NCBI RefSeq assembly: GCF_026342835.1
Contig: NZ_JAPEMI010000001.1
Span: 2,176,501 to 2,240,500 of the forward strand
Reading direction: 5' to 3'
DNA length: 64,000 nucleotides
Source of the DNA: Streptomyces sp. NBC_00154
GTDB taxonomy: Bacteria; Actinomycetota; Actinomycetes; Streptomycetales; Streptomycetaceae
Under the pieces are notes generated by a model. The model did no database searches, had not been told where the DNA came from, and saw only the letters and a list, made by a program, of their open reading frames with translations. The translations under genes and the position numbers were made by a program. Of this stretch, positions 34,305-44,897 are shown one piece after another (positions within the stretch are counted from its first letter, which is position 1; each line of letters begins with the position of its first letter).

Positions 34305-35844
34305 GTTCCCACAGCCGCCAGATGCCCGTGCCGTCCGACAGGTACTGCGAGCCGGAGACTTCGGTCGTGCTGACGACGTAGTCCTTCTTCTGCCACAGCG
34401 GTACCAGTGGCACGTCCTCGCCGACCAGGGCCTGAAGGTCCTTGAAGTCCCCCGCGGTACGGCTGCGGTCGCTGTACTGCAGCGTGGCCGAGATGAGCTG
34501 GTCCATCCGCTTGCTGGTGTAGCCGTTGTGAAGGCTGGTGTCGCGGCCGACGAGCGGCTGGCTGAAGGTGTCGGGGTCCGGGTAGTCGGGCAGCCATCCG
34601 ACGGTGTACGCGTCGTACTTGCCCGCCGCGTACCCCTTCTGGAACTCCTGCCATTCCACAGCCTTGACCGAGACCTTGAACAGTCCGTTCGCCTCCAGCT
34701 GACGGCGCAGCTCGGCGGTCTCCTTGGTGTACGCGTCGTCGGCGCGGTAGGCGAAGTTGATGTGAAGCGGGATCTGCACCCCGGCCTCCTCCATCAGCTT
34801 CCTGGCGCGCGCCGGGTCCGGCGTCGGGTAGTCGTCGAAGAACGGCGTGCTGTGCCCGATGTAGCCCTGCGGGATCAGCGAGTAGAGCGGCTCGACGGTG
34901 CCCTTGTAGACGTCGGTCACCAGCGGTCCGCGGTCGATGATCGACGCGATGGCCTGCCGGACCTTCTTGTTGGCGAGCGGGGCCCCGGGGCGCACGTTGA
35001 AGACCATGTTGCGGATCTCGGCGCTGTCCGCCTCGGTGATGTGCAGGTCGGGGTCGCCGGGGTCGAGGTCGGCGAGCGTGGCGGGCGGCAGCTGCCGGTG
35101 CGTCACATCGATCTGCCCGGACTTCCAGGCGGCCAGGAGATCGTCCGACTGCTTGTAGTAGCGGACGTCGACCGGGACCCCGGTCTCCTTCAGCGCGCCC
35201 TTGTACTTGGGGTTCGGGACCAGTTCGGCCTTGATGCCCGGCTCGTACGACTTCAGGATGTACGGCCCCGAACCGTCGACCAGGTTCCCGGTGCGGAGCT
35301 TGTCCGCCGGGTACTGGTCGCGGTCGACGATCGAACCGGCCCCGGTGGCGAGCTTCTGCGGGAAGGTCGCGTCACGCGAGGAGAGGTTGAAGGTGATCGT
35401 GCGGCCTTCGGACACCACGTTCTTCAGGCTGGGGAACAGCACCGAGGGGCCGACGTCCGTCTTGATCCTGATCATGCGCTCGATGGAGTACTCCACATCG
35501 GCGGCGGTGATCTTCCGGCCGCTGGCGAAGGTCAGATCGTCACGCAGCTTGCACTGGTACGTCTGCAGCTTCTGGCCGATGAACCCACAGCTCTCGGCAG
35601 CGTCCGGCTCGGGGACGATCGCCCCGGACTTGAACGTCATGAGGGACTGGTAGATATTGCTGTACATCGCCCAGGAACCGGCGTCGTAGGCGCCGGCGGG
35701 GTCGAGTGAGGTCACCTCGTCCGTCGTGCCGACCGTGATCGGATCCTTCTTCACCTCGTCAGAGGGAAGCAACTGCCAGGCGCCGACGCCTGCGATGACC
35801 AAAACCGCGAGAATCGCGAGAATCCGTACCCGGATCGACCGCAT
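34291..35844 (-). CDS. Orphan peptide/oligopeptide ABC transporter substrate-binding protein
   Basis: A 517-residue extracytoplasmic solute-binding protein of the SBP_bac_5 (DppA/OppA) type. ATG 35844 has GGGAGAG seven bases upstream. The N-terminus MRSIRVRILAILAVLVIAGV is a membrane anchor or signal, without a lipobox cysteine, which is unusual because most relatives are lipoproteins. The body shows TVGTTDEVTSLDPAGAYD, YQSLMTFKSGAIVPEPDAA, VRQAIASIIDRGPLV and VGWLPDYPDPDTFSQP, all family motifs. No permease or ATPase gene is adjacent, so it must work with a transporter encoded elsewhere. Confidence 0.88.
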   Translation of the reverse strand: MRSIRVRILAILAVLVIAGVGAWQLLPSDEVKKDPITVGTTDEVTSLDPAGAYDAGSWAMYSNIYQSLMTFKSGAIVPEPDAAESCGFIGQKLQTYQCKLRDDLTFASGRKITAADVEYSIERMIRIKTDVGPSVLFPSLKNVVSEGRTITFNLSSRDATFPQKLATGAGSIVDRDQYPADKLRTGNLVDGSGPYILKSYEPGIKAELVPNPKYKGALKETGVPVDVRYYKQSDDLLAAWKSGQIDVTHRQLPPATLADLDPGDPDLHITEADSAEIRNMVFNVRPGAPLANKKVRQAIASIIDRGPLVTDVYKGTVEPLYSLIPQGYIGHSTPFFDDYPTPDPARARKLMEEAGVQIPLHINFAYRADDAYTKETAELRRQLEANGLFKVSVKAVEWQEFQKGYAAGKYDAYTVGWLPDYPDPDTFSQPLVGRDTSLHNGYTSKRMDQLISATLQYSDRSRTAGDFKDLQALVGEDVPLVPLWQKKDYVVSTTEVSGSQYLSDGTGIWRLWELNWI

Positions 35845-36049
35845 TGCCGTGCTCTCCCTTACCAGCCCCACCCGGGCAGATGTGCTCAGAAACGCACATC
35901 ACCACATGCTCGAACTCACCCAATCACACGACTTTCACATCTGGAAGAGGAAATCCGCACCTCTTAGCCAATTCTTTGGCAGTTGAAACCTCCGGCGGGC
36001 CGAACGACCGAAAAGGTGGAGGTGCTGTGGGGTTGTGCGGGGGCCGCGA

Positions 36050-37354
36050 CTACGCCTGTCGGGAGGCGAGCTGCACGACGGTGATGTCGGAGGGGGCGCC
36101 GACCCGCACCGGCGGACCCCAGGCGCCCGCGCCCCGCGAGACGTACAACTGGGTGTCGCCGTAGCGTTCGAGCCCGGCAACCGTCGGGTTGGCCAGTTCG
36201 GCGAGGTAGTTGCCCGGCCAGAGCTGGCCGCCGTGGGTGTGGCCGGAGAGCTGAAGGTCCACCCCGTGCGCGACCGCGTCGTCGATGACGACGGGCTGGT
36301 GGGCGAGGAGGACGGAGGCGCGGGTACGGTCCCGGTCGCCGAGGGCGCGCTCGAAATCGGGGCCTTGCCCCTCGCTCTCCCCGGCAATGTCGTTGACCCC
36401 GGCCAGGTCGAAGCCGTCCATCTCGACCCGTGCGTTCTCCAGTGGGTGAAGCCCCAATTCCCTTACGTGATCAACCCATTGGGCCGCACCGGAGAAGTAC
36501 TCGTGATTTCCGGTGACGAAGAATGCCCCATGACGGGCAGTCAGGCCCGCCAGCGGTTCGGCAGCCGGCCCGAGGTCGGCGACGGTTCCGTCGACGAGAT
36601 CACCGACGACAGCGATCAGATCGGGCTGGGTCCGGTTGATCGTGTCGACGATCCGCTGGGTGTGGGCGCGGCCCAGGATGGGGCCGAGATGGATGTCGCT
36701 GACGACGGCGATCCGGAAGCCGTGCGCGGACCGGGGCAGTTTGGCGAGCGGGACGGTGACCCGCTTGACACGCGGGCCGCGGAGCACGCCGTACGTGCCG
36801 TATCCGACGGTACCGAGCCCGGCGACGGCGGCAGCGCCCCCTACGGCCCGCGCCACGAACAGGCGACGGGACGGATGGGTGGCCGCCGATGGCGGGGCGG
36901 GGGCTTCGACGACCAGGGTGGCCGGGGCCGCAGGGGTCCTGCTCGCTGGCGCTTCAGCCGGAGATGAGCCCATATCAGCCGCATCGCTCCCGGCAATGGC
37001 ACCGGTCCTGCCGGCCGCACTGCCATCCGCCGCGCGGCGCGCGAGCACCCACCGCAGAACCGGCCGCACCGCCTCGCCCACCAGCAGAGCCAGCGTCAGA
37101 TACAGGAGCGCCGCCAGCCAGAGAAAGCCCGGCCAGGCCAGCGTCTGCTGCAGCCGGAACGGCGCGCCCGCACGCCCGGAGACCAGAGCGCCGATGCTCA
37201 GCAGCGGCAGCAGCCAGACCGCCACGGTGCCCGCCCGGCGCAGCGCGCTGCCCGGCGCCGTCGTGTCGCCGACAAAACGACGCCACACATAGCGGTGCAC
37301 GCCGACCAGCAGCGCGAGGACCGCGACCGCCGCCAGAACGAAGACCAGTGCCAC
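36050..37354 (-). CDS. Membrane-anchored metallophosphoesterase
   Basis: A 434-residue protein from GTG 37354, which has GGGAG five bases upstream; a GTG at 37366 in frame is the alternative. The N-terminal third has three or four membrane spans (ALVFVLAAVAVLALLVGVHR, WLLPLLSIGALVSG, WLAALLYLTLALLVGEAV) and a low-complexity linker. A twin-arginine-like RRLFVARAVGGAAAVAGLG follows. The calcineurin-type domain shows [36 protein letters not shown] and LSGHTHGGQLWPG, with all five metal-binding motifs intact. It resembles YkuE-type phosphoesterases acting outside the membrane. The substrate is unknown. Confidence 0.9.
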   Translation of the reverse strand: MALVFVLAAVAVLALLVGVHRYVWRRFVGDTTAPGSALRRAGTVAVWLLPLLSIGALVSGRAGAPFRLQQTLAWPGFLWLAALLYLTLALLVGEAVRPVLRWVLARRAADGSAAGRTGAIAGSDAADMGSSPAEAPASRTPAAPATLVVEAPAPPSAATHPSRRLFVARAVGGAAAVAGLGTVGYGTYGVLRGPRVKRVTVPLAKLPRSAHGFRIAVVSDIHLGPILGRAHTQRIVDTINRTQPDLIAVVGDLVDGTVADLGPAAEPLAGLTARHGAFFVTGNHEYFSGAAQWVDHVRELGLHPLENARVEMDGFDLAGVNDIAGESEGQGPDFERALGDRDRTRASVLLAHQPVVIDDAVAHGVDLQLSGHTHGGQLWPGNYLAELANPTVAGLERYGDTQLYVSRGAGAWGPPVRVGAPSDITVVQLASRQA

Positions 37355-37421
37355 TTGCGCTCCCACTCCGGTTCCGCACGCCTGTGTTTCGTACGCCTAT
37401 GTCCGGTCGCCGCGCGGCCGG

Positions 37422-37667
37422 TTATGCACGTTCGCGGCGCAGAGCCCTGAGTCCGCGCAACCCGATCACACCGACCGCCGTCCCCAGAAGAAAGGACGTG
37501 ATGGCGAGCAGCAGATGCACCCAGAAGTACGCAGTCGGGTCACCCGCGTCGTCGAAGGCAAGTCCACTGCCGTCTTTCCATAGATTTTTGGCGAAAGTGA
37601 CCCAAATGCACCAGCTCCACACCCCGAAGGCGAGCAGGAACCAGGAGACGGGACGGGTGAGCTTCAT
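37422..37667 (-). CDS. SCO4848-family small membrane protein
   Basis: An 81-residue protein from ATG 37667 with two hydrophobic spans (VSWFLLAFGVWSWCIWVTFA and WVHLLLAITSFLLGTAVGVI), a charged loop KNLWKDGSGLAFDD and a basic tail RALRRERA. I recognise it as the small membrane protein that streptomycetes carry next to the D,D-carboxypeptidase gene. It is divergent from that gene here. No function is known. Confidence 0.85.
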   Translation of the reverse strand: MKLTRPVSWFLLAFGVWSWCIWVTFAKNLWKDGSGLAFDDAGDPTAYFWVHLLLAITSFLLGTAVGVIGLRGLRALRRERA

Positions 37668-37788
37668 AAATCCAGTATCGCCACCGCGCTCCGGCCGGGG
37701 CGCTCGGGGTGGGCTGTCCCGGCGGTCCGGTTGGCCGGTCCGGCGGTCCGCATCCCCCTCCACATCATCAGCCTGTACGTTTCCGACC

Positions 37789-39066
37789 GTGCCTGCTCTG
37801 AAAAAGACCGCGTTGACGGTCACCTCTGCCGTCCTGCTGTCCACCTTTGTCGTCGGCCCCGCGTCAGCGGTCGGCAAGGACACCACAGACGATCCGAAGC
37901 CGACCGCCCCGATGTCGAAGGTCGGCGGCAGCCGGCTCGGCCTCGTCGGCACCCAGGTCGATCTGGGGCCAAACGCCCCGGTGCTGCCGAAGGACCTCAC
38001 CGGACGGTCCTGGATCGTCGCGGACGCGGAGAGCGGCGAGGTGCTCGCCTCGCACAACTCGCACTGGCGGCTGCCCCCGGCTTCCACGCTGAAGATGCTG
38101 TTCGCGGACACGGTCATGGACGCGCCCGAGCTCCAGCCGAAGACCCTGAAGCACAAGGTGACGAACAAGGATCTCGCCGACGTCGGTGAGGGCAGCAGCC
38201 TGGTCGGCGTCAAGGAGCGCCTGACGTACACGGTCCACGACCTGTGGCTCGGCGTCTTCCTGCGCTCCGGCAACGACGCGGTGCATGTGCTGTCCTCGAT
38301 GTACGGCGGCGTCCCCAGGACCGTCACCGCCATGCAGGAGCACGCCGAGGAGTTGCAGGCCCTCGACACGCACGTCGTGTCGCCCGACGGCTACGACGCC
38401 CCGGGCCAGGTCTCCAGCGCGTACGACCTCACGCTGTTCGCCCGCAGCGGACTGCAGAAGGAGGACTTCCGCGAGTACTGTTCGACTGCCACGGCCGAAT
38501 TCCCCGGCGAGAAGAAGGCCGGCAAGAAGCGCGAGGCCTTCCAGATCCAGAACACCAACCGGCTGCTCACCGGCGACGTCGGCGTCGAGCCGTACAAGGG
38601 CATCGCGGGCGTCAAGAACGGCTACACCACGCACGCGGGCAACACCTTCACCGGTGTCGCCGAGCGCAACGGCAAGGTGCTGCTCGTCACCGTCATGAAC
38701 CCGAAGTCCGACGAGAGACACGCCGTCTACAAGGAGGCCGCGAGCCTGCTCGACTGGGGCTTCGACGCGGCCGGCAAGGTGACCCCGGTCGGCGAACTGG
38801 TCCCCCCGAAGTCCGCGCAGACCGGAACCGGCAAGGGCATGGAATCGGGCGGCGGACAGGGCACGGCGGGCGCCAACGGCGCGGCGAACAAGGGCAAGCA
38901 CGGTTCGGGCACCACCAAGGCGGCCGCGGCCGGTGCGGGCTCCAGCGGGGTCGGGATCGCGCTCGGGATCGTCGGCGGGGTCCTGGCGCTGCTGGCCGGC
39001 GGGGTGTTCCTGGTCAACCGGCGCTGGCCGCTGCCGGACCTGGTGCGCCGCCTTCCTCGCCGCTGA
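37789..39066 (+). CDS. D-alanyl-D-alanine carboxypeptidase (S11 family)
   Basis: A 425-residue exported low-molecular-weight penicillin-binding protein that trims peptidoglycan pentapeptides. GTG 37789 lacks a clear ribosome site; the open frame extends far upstream but is antisense there. A signal peptide ends near GPASA. Active-site motifs are STLK (Ser99-Lys102), SGN (160-162) and KNG (276-278), where the third motif has Asn in place of the common Thr of KTG. A Gly/Ala/Lys-rich linker and a C-terminal span (GIALGIVGGVLALLAGGVFL) with a basic tail anchor it. Its 3' end overlaps the convergent yihY gene by 53 nt. Confidence 0.9.
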   Translation: MPALKKTALTVTSAVLLSTFVVGPASAVGKDTTDDPKPTAPMSKVGGSRLGLVGTQVDLGPNAPVLPKDLTGRSWIVADAESGEVLASHNSHWRLPPASTLKMLFADTVMDAPELQPKTLKHKVTNKDLADVGEGSSLVGVKERLTYTVHDLWLGVFLRSGNDAVHVLSSMYGGVPRTVTAMQEHAEELQALDTHVVSPDGYDAPGQVSSAYDLTLFARSGLQKEDFREYCSTATAEFPGEKKAGKKREAFQIQNTNRLLTGDVGVEPYKGIAGVKNGYTTHAGNTFTGVAERNGKVLLVTVMNPKSDERHAVYKEAASLLDWGFDAAGKVTPVGELVPPKSAQTGTGKGMESGGGQGTAGANGAANKGKHGSGTTKAAAAGAGSSGVGIALGIVGGVLALLAGGVFLVNRRWPLPDLVRRLPRR

Positions 39067-39943
39067 CGTCCGCGGCGCCCTCCTTCGTCTGCCGCCTGCT
39101 CGGCGTCGCCGTCCAGGCGGCGCAGAACAGCAGCAGTTTCGCGGTGAAGTTGATCCACAGCAGGAGGGCGATCGGTACGCCGAAGGCGCCGTACATGCTC
39201 TTCGACGCGACGCCCTTCATATAGCTGCCGAGCAGCAGCTTGAGGAGTTCGAAGCCGATCGCGCCGATCACCGCGGCGGTCACCAGCCTGCGGTGCGGCG
39301 GCTTGACGCCGGGCAGCAGCGTCAGCAGATAGAGCAGCAGCAGGAAGTCGGCCAGGGCCGCCACCAGCAGGGCGGCGGTCTGCAGCAGCACCCCGCCGGC
39401 CCCGCGGTCGGAGATGCCCACCAGCCGGGCGGTCCAGCCGACCGCGGTGGAGCCGGCCGTGGAGGCGGCGAGGGTGACGAGCGCCGCTCCGCCGAGGCCG
39501 ACCAGCAGTCCGGCGTCCTTGAGCTTACGGACGACCGGATTGCCCTGGTCCACGTCGTCCATCTCCCAGACCGCGCGCAGACAGTCACGCATCGCACCGA
39601 TCCAGCCGACACCGGTGAAGAGCAGCAGCACACCGGCGACCAGCCCGACCGTCCCCGCGTGGGCCACCAGACCGGCGATGCCGAGCTGGTCGGAGATGCC
39701 GGGCACCTGCTCGGCGACCTTGTCCTCGATCTTGTTCAGCTGCTCGGTGGAGAGCATCGCGGCGCCGATCGCCGCGGCGACCGCGATCAGCGGGAAGAGC
39801 GCCAGGAAGCTGATGAAGGTGATCGCAGCGGCGAGCCTGGTCCAGTGGACCCGGTCGAGCCTTTCGTACGAGCGCCAGGCGTGCGTCGTCATCAGCCAGG
39901 AGACCAGTGGCCCGATGACGGGGAGTTTCTTCAGCCAGTCCAT
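39014..39943 (-). CDS. YihY/BrkB-family inner membrane protein
   Basis: A 309-residue membrane protein from ATG 39943 (MDWLKKLPVIGPLVSWLM). Six spans are visible, including AAAITFISFLALFPLIAVAA, GTVGLVAGVLLLFTGVGWIG and LLVAALADFLLLLYLLTLLP, with MYGAFGVPIALLLWINFTAK near the end, the family signature. The C-terminus is polar. The family has been called virulence factor BrkB or YihY; its function is not settled. A GGAGGG lies 12 bases upstream of the ATG, further than usual. Its end overlaps the carboxypeptidase gene. Confidence 0.85.
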   Translation of the reverse strand: MDWLKKLPVIGPLVSWLMTTHAWRSYERLDRVHWTRLAAAITFISFLALFPLIAVAAAIGAAMLSTEQLNKIEDKVAEQVPGISDQLGIAGLVAHAGTVGLVAGVLLLFTGVGWIGAMRDCLRAVWEMDDVDQGNPVVRKLKDAGLLVGLGGAALVTLAASTAGSTAVGWTARLVGISDRGAGGVLLQTAALLVAALADFLLLLYLLTLLPGVKPPHRRLVTAAVIGAIGFELLKLLLGSYMKGVASKSMYGAFGVPIALLLWINFTAKLLLFCAAWTATPSRRQTKEGAADVSGEEGGAPGPAAASAG

Positions 39944-40118
39944 GACGTGCGCGTACCCTCCTGGGCGCGAAAAACCGTTGGGTGGCCCCCACTGCACTCT
40001 TCTGGTCGGCGGCGGACGTTTCGCATCCTGAATGGCTGACACTCTTTCAACCACCCATTTCGGTGAGTGTTGTAACAAATCCCTCAAAGGTGTTTTCCCG
40101 GGCGATACGGTCACCACC

Positions 40119-41468
40119 ATGTCCGTCGACACCGTGTCCCTGACCGGCTGGGGCCGCACCGCCCCGACGACCGCACTGCGGTTCCGCCCCCGTACGTACG
40201 AGGAGGCGGCGGTCGCGGTACGCGGCTGCGGACCCCGTGGTTCCATCGCCCGCGGCCTCGGCCGGGCCTACGGCGACGCGGCGCAGAACGCGGGCGGCTC
40301 CGTACTCGACATGACCGCGCTGAACCGGATCCGTACCATCGACGCCGCAGCCGGCCTGGTGGTGTGCGACGCGGGCGTGAGCCTGCACCGGCTGATGGAA
40401 GTGCTGCTGCCGCTCGGCTGGTTCGTGCCGGTGACCCCGGGGACCCGTTACGTCACGGTGGGCGGCGCGATCGGCGCCGACATCCACGGCAGGAACCAGC
40501 ACGTCTCCGGCTCCTTCTCCCGACACGTACGGGCCATGGAGCTGCTCACCGCCGACGGCACGATCCGGACGGTCCGGCCCGGCACCGACCTCTTCGACGC
40601 GACCGCGGGAGGCCTGGGACTGACCGGGGTGATCCTGTCGGCCACGCTCCAGTTCCACCCCGTCGCGACGTCGCTCATGTCGGTCGACACCGAACGGGCC
40701 GTCGATCTGGACGACTTGATGGCCCGGCTCACCGCCTCCGACCACCGCTACCGCTACTCGGCCGCCTGGATCGACCTCCTCGCCCGCGGCCGGGCGACCG
40801 GGCGCTCCGTACTCACCCGCGGGGAGCACGCACCCCTGCATGTGCTCCCGGCGCGCGACCGGCGCACACCGCTCATGTTCCGCCCTGGCCGGCTACCCGC
40901 GGCGCCTGCGTTCGTACCGGACAGGCTGCTCGGCCGTACCTCCGTCGCCCTGTTCAACGAGCTCTGGTACCGCAGAGCCCCCAAGTTCCGCACCGGTGAA
41001 CTCCAGAAGCTGTCCACGTACTTCCACCTGCTGGACGCCGTGCCGCACTGGAACCGGGTCCACGGCCGCGGCGGCTTCGTGCGGTACCAGTTCGTCGTCG
41101 GACTCGGACAGGAGGAGGCGCTGTGCCGCATCGTCCGGCGGATCTCGCAGCGCCGCTGCCCGTCGTTCCTCGCCGTGCTCAAGCGGTTCGGGGACGGTGA
41201 TCCGGGCTGGCTGTCCTTCCCGATGCCGGGCTGGACGCTCGCCCTCGATCTGCCTGCCGCCCTGCCGGGCCTGGCCCGCTTCCTCGACGGGCTGGACGAG
41301 GAGGTGGCAGCGGCGGGCGGCCGCGTCTGCCTGGCAAAGGACTCCAGGCTGCGCCCCGAGTCGCTGGCCACCATGTATCCGCGACTGCACGAATTCCTGG
41401 CGCTGCGCGCCGAATTGGACCCGAACGGGGCGTTCCGCTCGGACCTCTCCCGCCGCCTCGCGCTCTGA
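40119..41468 (+). CDS. dprE1: Decaprenylphosphoryl-beta-D-ribose 2'-oxidase-like FAD oxidoreductase
   Basis: A 449-residue flavoenzyme that, with the next gene, epimerises polyprenyl-phosphoryl ribose to arabinose. ATG 40119 was chosen because homologues start near SLTGWGRTAPT; the frame is open to 40032, but that is promoter-like DNA. FAD-binding motifs are GLGRAYGDAAQNAGG and VTVGGAIGADIHGRNQHVSG. The C-terminal cap includes FLAVLKRFGDGDPGWLSFPM and PGWTLALDLP. In Mycobacterium tuberculosis DprE1 the matching stretch is PGWNICVDFP with Cys387, target of covalent nitro-aromatic inhibitors. Here the position is Ala. It is 80 nt upstream of dprE2 in the same direction. Confidence 0.85.
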   Translation: MSVDTVSLTGWGRTAPTTALRFRPRTYEEAAVAVRGCGPRGSIARGLGRAYGDAAQNAGGSVLDMTALNRIRTIDAAAGLVVCDAGVSLHRLMEVLLPLGWFVPVTPGTRYVTVGGAIGADIHGRNQHVSGSFSRHVRAMELLTADGTIRTVRPGTDLFDATAGGLGLTGVILSATLQFHPVATSLMSVDTERAVDLDDLMARLTASDHRYRYSAAWIDLLARGRATGRSVLTRGEHAPLHVLPARDRRTPLMFRPGRLPAAPAFVPDRLLGRTSVALFNELWYRRAPKFRTGELQKLSTYFHLLDAVPHWNRVHGRGGFVRYQFVVGLGQEEALCRIVRRISQRRCPSFLAVLKRFGDGDPGWLSFPMPGWTLALDLPAALPGLARFLDGLDEEVAAAGGRVCLAKDSRLRPESLATMYPRLHEFLALRAELDPNGAFRSDLSRRLAL

Positions 41469-41548
41469 ACCAGTGCTACACCCGCCGGCTCTTCTTCCCC
41501 CCGCCTCCCACCAACTCGCCGTCCGCCGCCCCCGCTAGGAGTGTTTTC

Positions 41549-42304
41549 GTGAAGGACGCCTTCGGTGCCCCGCAGTCCCTGCTCTTGCTCGGTGGCACGT
41601 CCCGGATCGGGCTGGCGACCGCGCGCCGTCTGATCTCCCGCCGCACCCGCACGGTCTGGCTGGCCGGACGCCCCTCGCCCGGACTGGAGTCTGCCGCGGC
41701 GGAACTGCGCGCCCTGGGCGCGTACGTCCGTACCGTCGACTTCGACGCCCTGGACTCCGAGTCCCATGAGACCGCCCTCGGCAAGATCTTCACCGAGGGC
41801 GACATCGACATGGTGCTGCTCGCGTTCGGCATCCTCGGGGACCAGGAGCGCGACGAGGAGGAGCCGCTCTCCGCGGTACGGGTCGCGCAGACCAACTACA
41901 CGGGGGCCGTCTCCGCCGGCCTGGTGTGCGCCGGCGCGCTCCAGGAGCAGGGTCACGGATCGCTGGTGGTGCTGTCCTCGGTGGCGGGCGAGCGGGCCCG
42001 CCGCGCCGACTTCATCTACGGATCGAGCAAGGCGGGGCTGGACGCGTTCGCCCAGGGGCTGGGCGACGCTCTGCACGGCACCGGGGTGCATGTGATGGTC
42101 GTACGCCCCGGCTTCGTACGGTCGAGGACGACGGCGGGGGTGGCCGGGGCGCGGCTCGCGACGACCCCGGAGGCGGTCGCGGACGCGATCGTGACGGGGC
42201 TGCGGCGACGCTCGGAGACGGTGTGGGTACCGGGCGCGCTGCGGGTCGTGATGTCGGCGCTGCGCCATGTGCCGCGGCCGCTCTTCCGGCGTCTTCCGGT
42301 CTGA
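41549..42304 (+). CDS. dprE2: Decaprenylphosphoryl-D-2-keto-erythropentose reductase-like SDR
   Basis: A 251-residue short-chain dehydrogenase completing the DprE1 reaction with NAD(P)H. GTG 41549 has AGGAG seven bases upstream. The nucleotide site is LLLLGGTSRIGLATARRL, and the catalytic Ser-Tyr-Lys set is LSSVAGERARRADFIYGSSK (Tyr and Lys spaced as YxxxK). AFGILGDQERDEEEP matches the DprE2 family. Streptomycetes do not make mycobacterial arabinogalactan, so the arabinose product presumably goes to another envelope glycan. Confidence 0.87.
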   Translation: MKDAFGAPQSLLLLGGTSRIGLATARRLISRRTRTVWLAGRPSPGLESAAAELRALGAYVRTVDFDALDSESHETALGKIFTEGDIDMVLLAFGILGDQERDEEEPLSAVRVAQTNYTGAVSAGLVCAGALQEQGHGSLVVLSSVAGERARRADFIYGSSKAGLDAFAQGLGDALHGTGVHVMVVRPGFVRSRTTAGVAGARLATTPEAVADAIVTGLRRRSETVWVPGALRVVMSALRHVPRPLFRRLPV

Positions 42305-42363
42305 GCGGTGCGGTTACGGGGTCCGGCAGACCGTGGGAGCGCGGTCGGCCGGCACCTGCGGCC

Positions 42364-42954
42364 TCAGGGCTGCAGGGACGGCTCGTCCACGGAACTGCCG
42401 CCCTGCGCGGGTACCGCGGGAGCGGATCCCTCCGCCCCGAACGGGAACTCGTTGATCTTGCGCCAGACGGCGTCCGGGCCCTGCTCGTACAGCGCGAAGG
42501 AACCGCAGGTCCAGGACGCCTCGTAGTCGGAGAGCTCCGCGTACGCCCGGTCCATCGCCTCCTCGGCGATGTCGTGCGCCACGGTCACGTGCGGGTGGTA
42601 CGGGAACTGCAGCTCGCGCATCAGCGGGCCGGACGCGTCGCGCACCCGCTTCTGCAGCCAGGCGCACGCCGACGCGCCCTCGACGACCTGGACGTAGACG
42701 ACCGGCGACAGGGGGCGGAAGGTCCCCGTCCCGGACAGCCGCATCGGAAAGGGGCGGCCGCCGGTCGCGATCTGGGCAAGATGCCGTTCGACCGCGGGCA
42801 GGTCGGCCGCCTCGGCCTCGGTCGGCGGGAGAAGGGTGACGTGGGTGGGAATGCCGTATGCGGCAGGGTCCCCGAAGCTCGCGCGCCGCTCCTGGAGCAG
42901 GCTGCCGTAGGGCTCCGGGACCGCGATCGAAACGCCGAGCGTTACGGTCCCCAC
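42364..42954 (-). CDS. 2'-5' RNA ligase / cyclic phosphodiesterase-like (2H superfamily) protein
   Basis: A 196-residue protein from GTG 42954, with GAGGAG seven bases upstream. Two H-x-T motifs define the 2H phosphoesterase fold: THVTLLPPTEAE near residue 38 and HPHVTVAHDI near residue 120. The rest shows alternating strands, and the C-terminus is Pro/Gly-rich. The family includes RNA 2',3'-cyclic phosphodiesterases and 2'-5' ligases, and the actual substrate is not predictable. It lies just past trpS on the same strand, with about 110 nt between them. Confidence 0.83.
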   Translation of the reverse strand: MGTVTLGVSIAVPEPYGSLLQERRASFGDPAAYGIPTHVTLLPPTEAEAADLPAVERHLAQIATGGRPFPMRLSGTGTFRPLSPVVYVQVVEGASACAWLQKRVRDASGPLMRELQFPYHPHVTVAHDIAEEAMDRAYAELSDYEASWTCGSFALYEQGPDAVWRKINEFPFGAEGSAPAVPAQGGSSVDEPSLQP

Positions 42955-43066
42955 GTCGTTCTCCTCAATCTTCGAAGGTCGATGGCCGGCTTCGCGCCGT
43001 CACCGGAGTCGGTTTCCCGTCGCCAGTGTGCCGCCTGCGGCCACCGTCCCGCCAGGGTCCTTGGAC

Positions 43067-44889
<1,823 letters not shown>

Positions 44890-44897
<8 letters not shown>

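Noticed and set aside
36889..37788. N-terminal extension of the D,D-carboxypeptidase frame
   Set aside because: It runs antisense through the phosphoesterase and SCO4848-type genes; the signal peptide begins at 37789.
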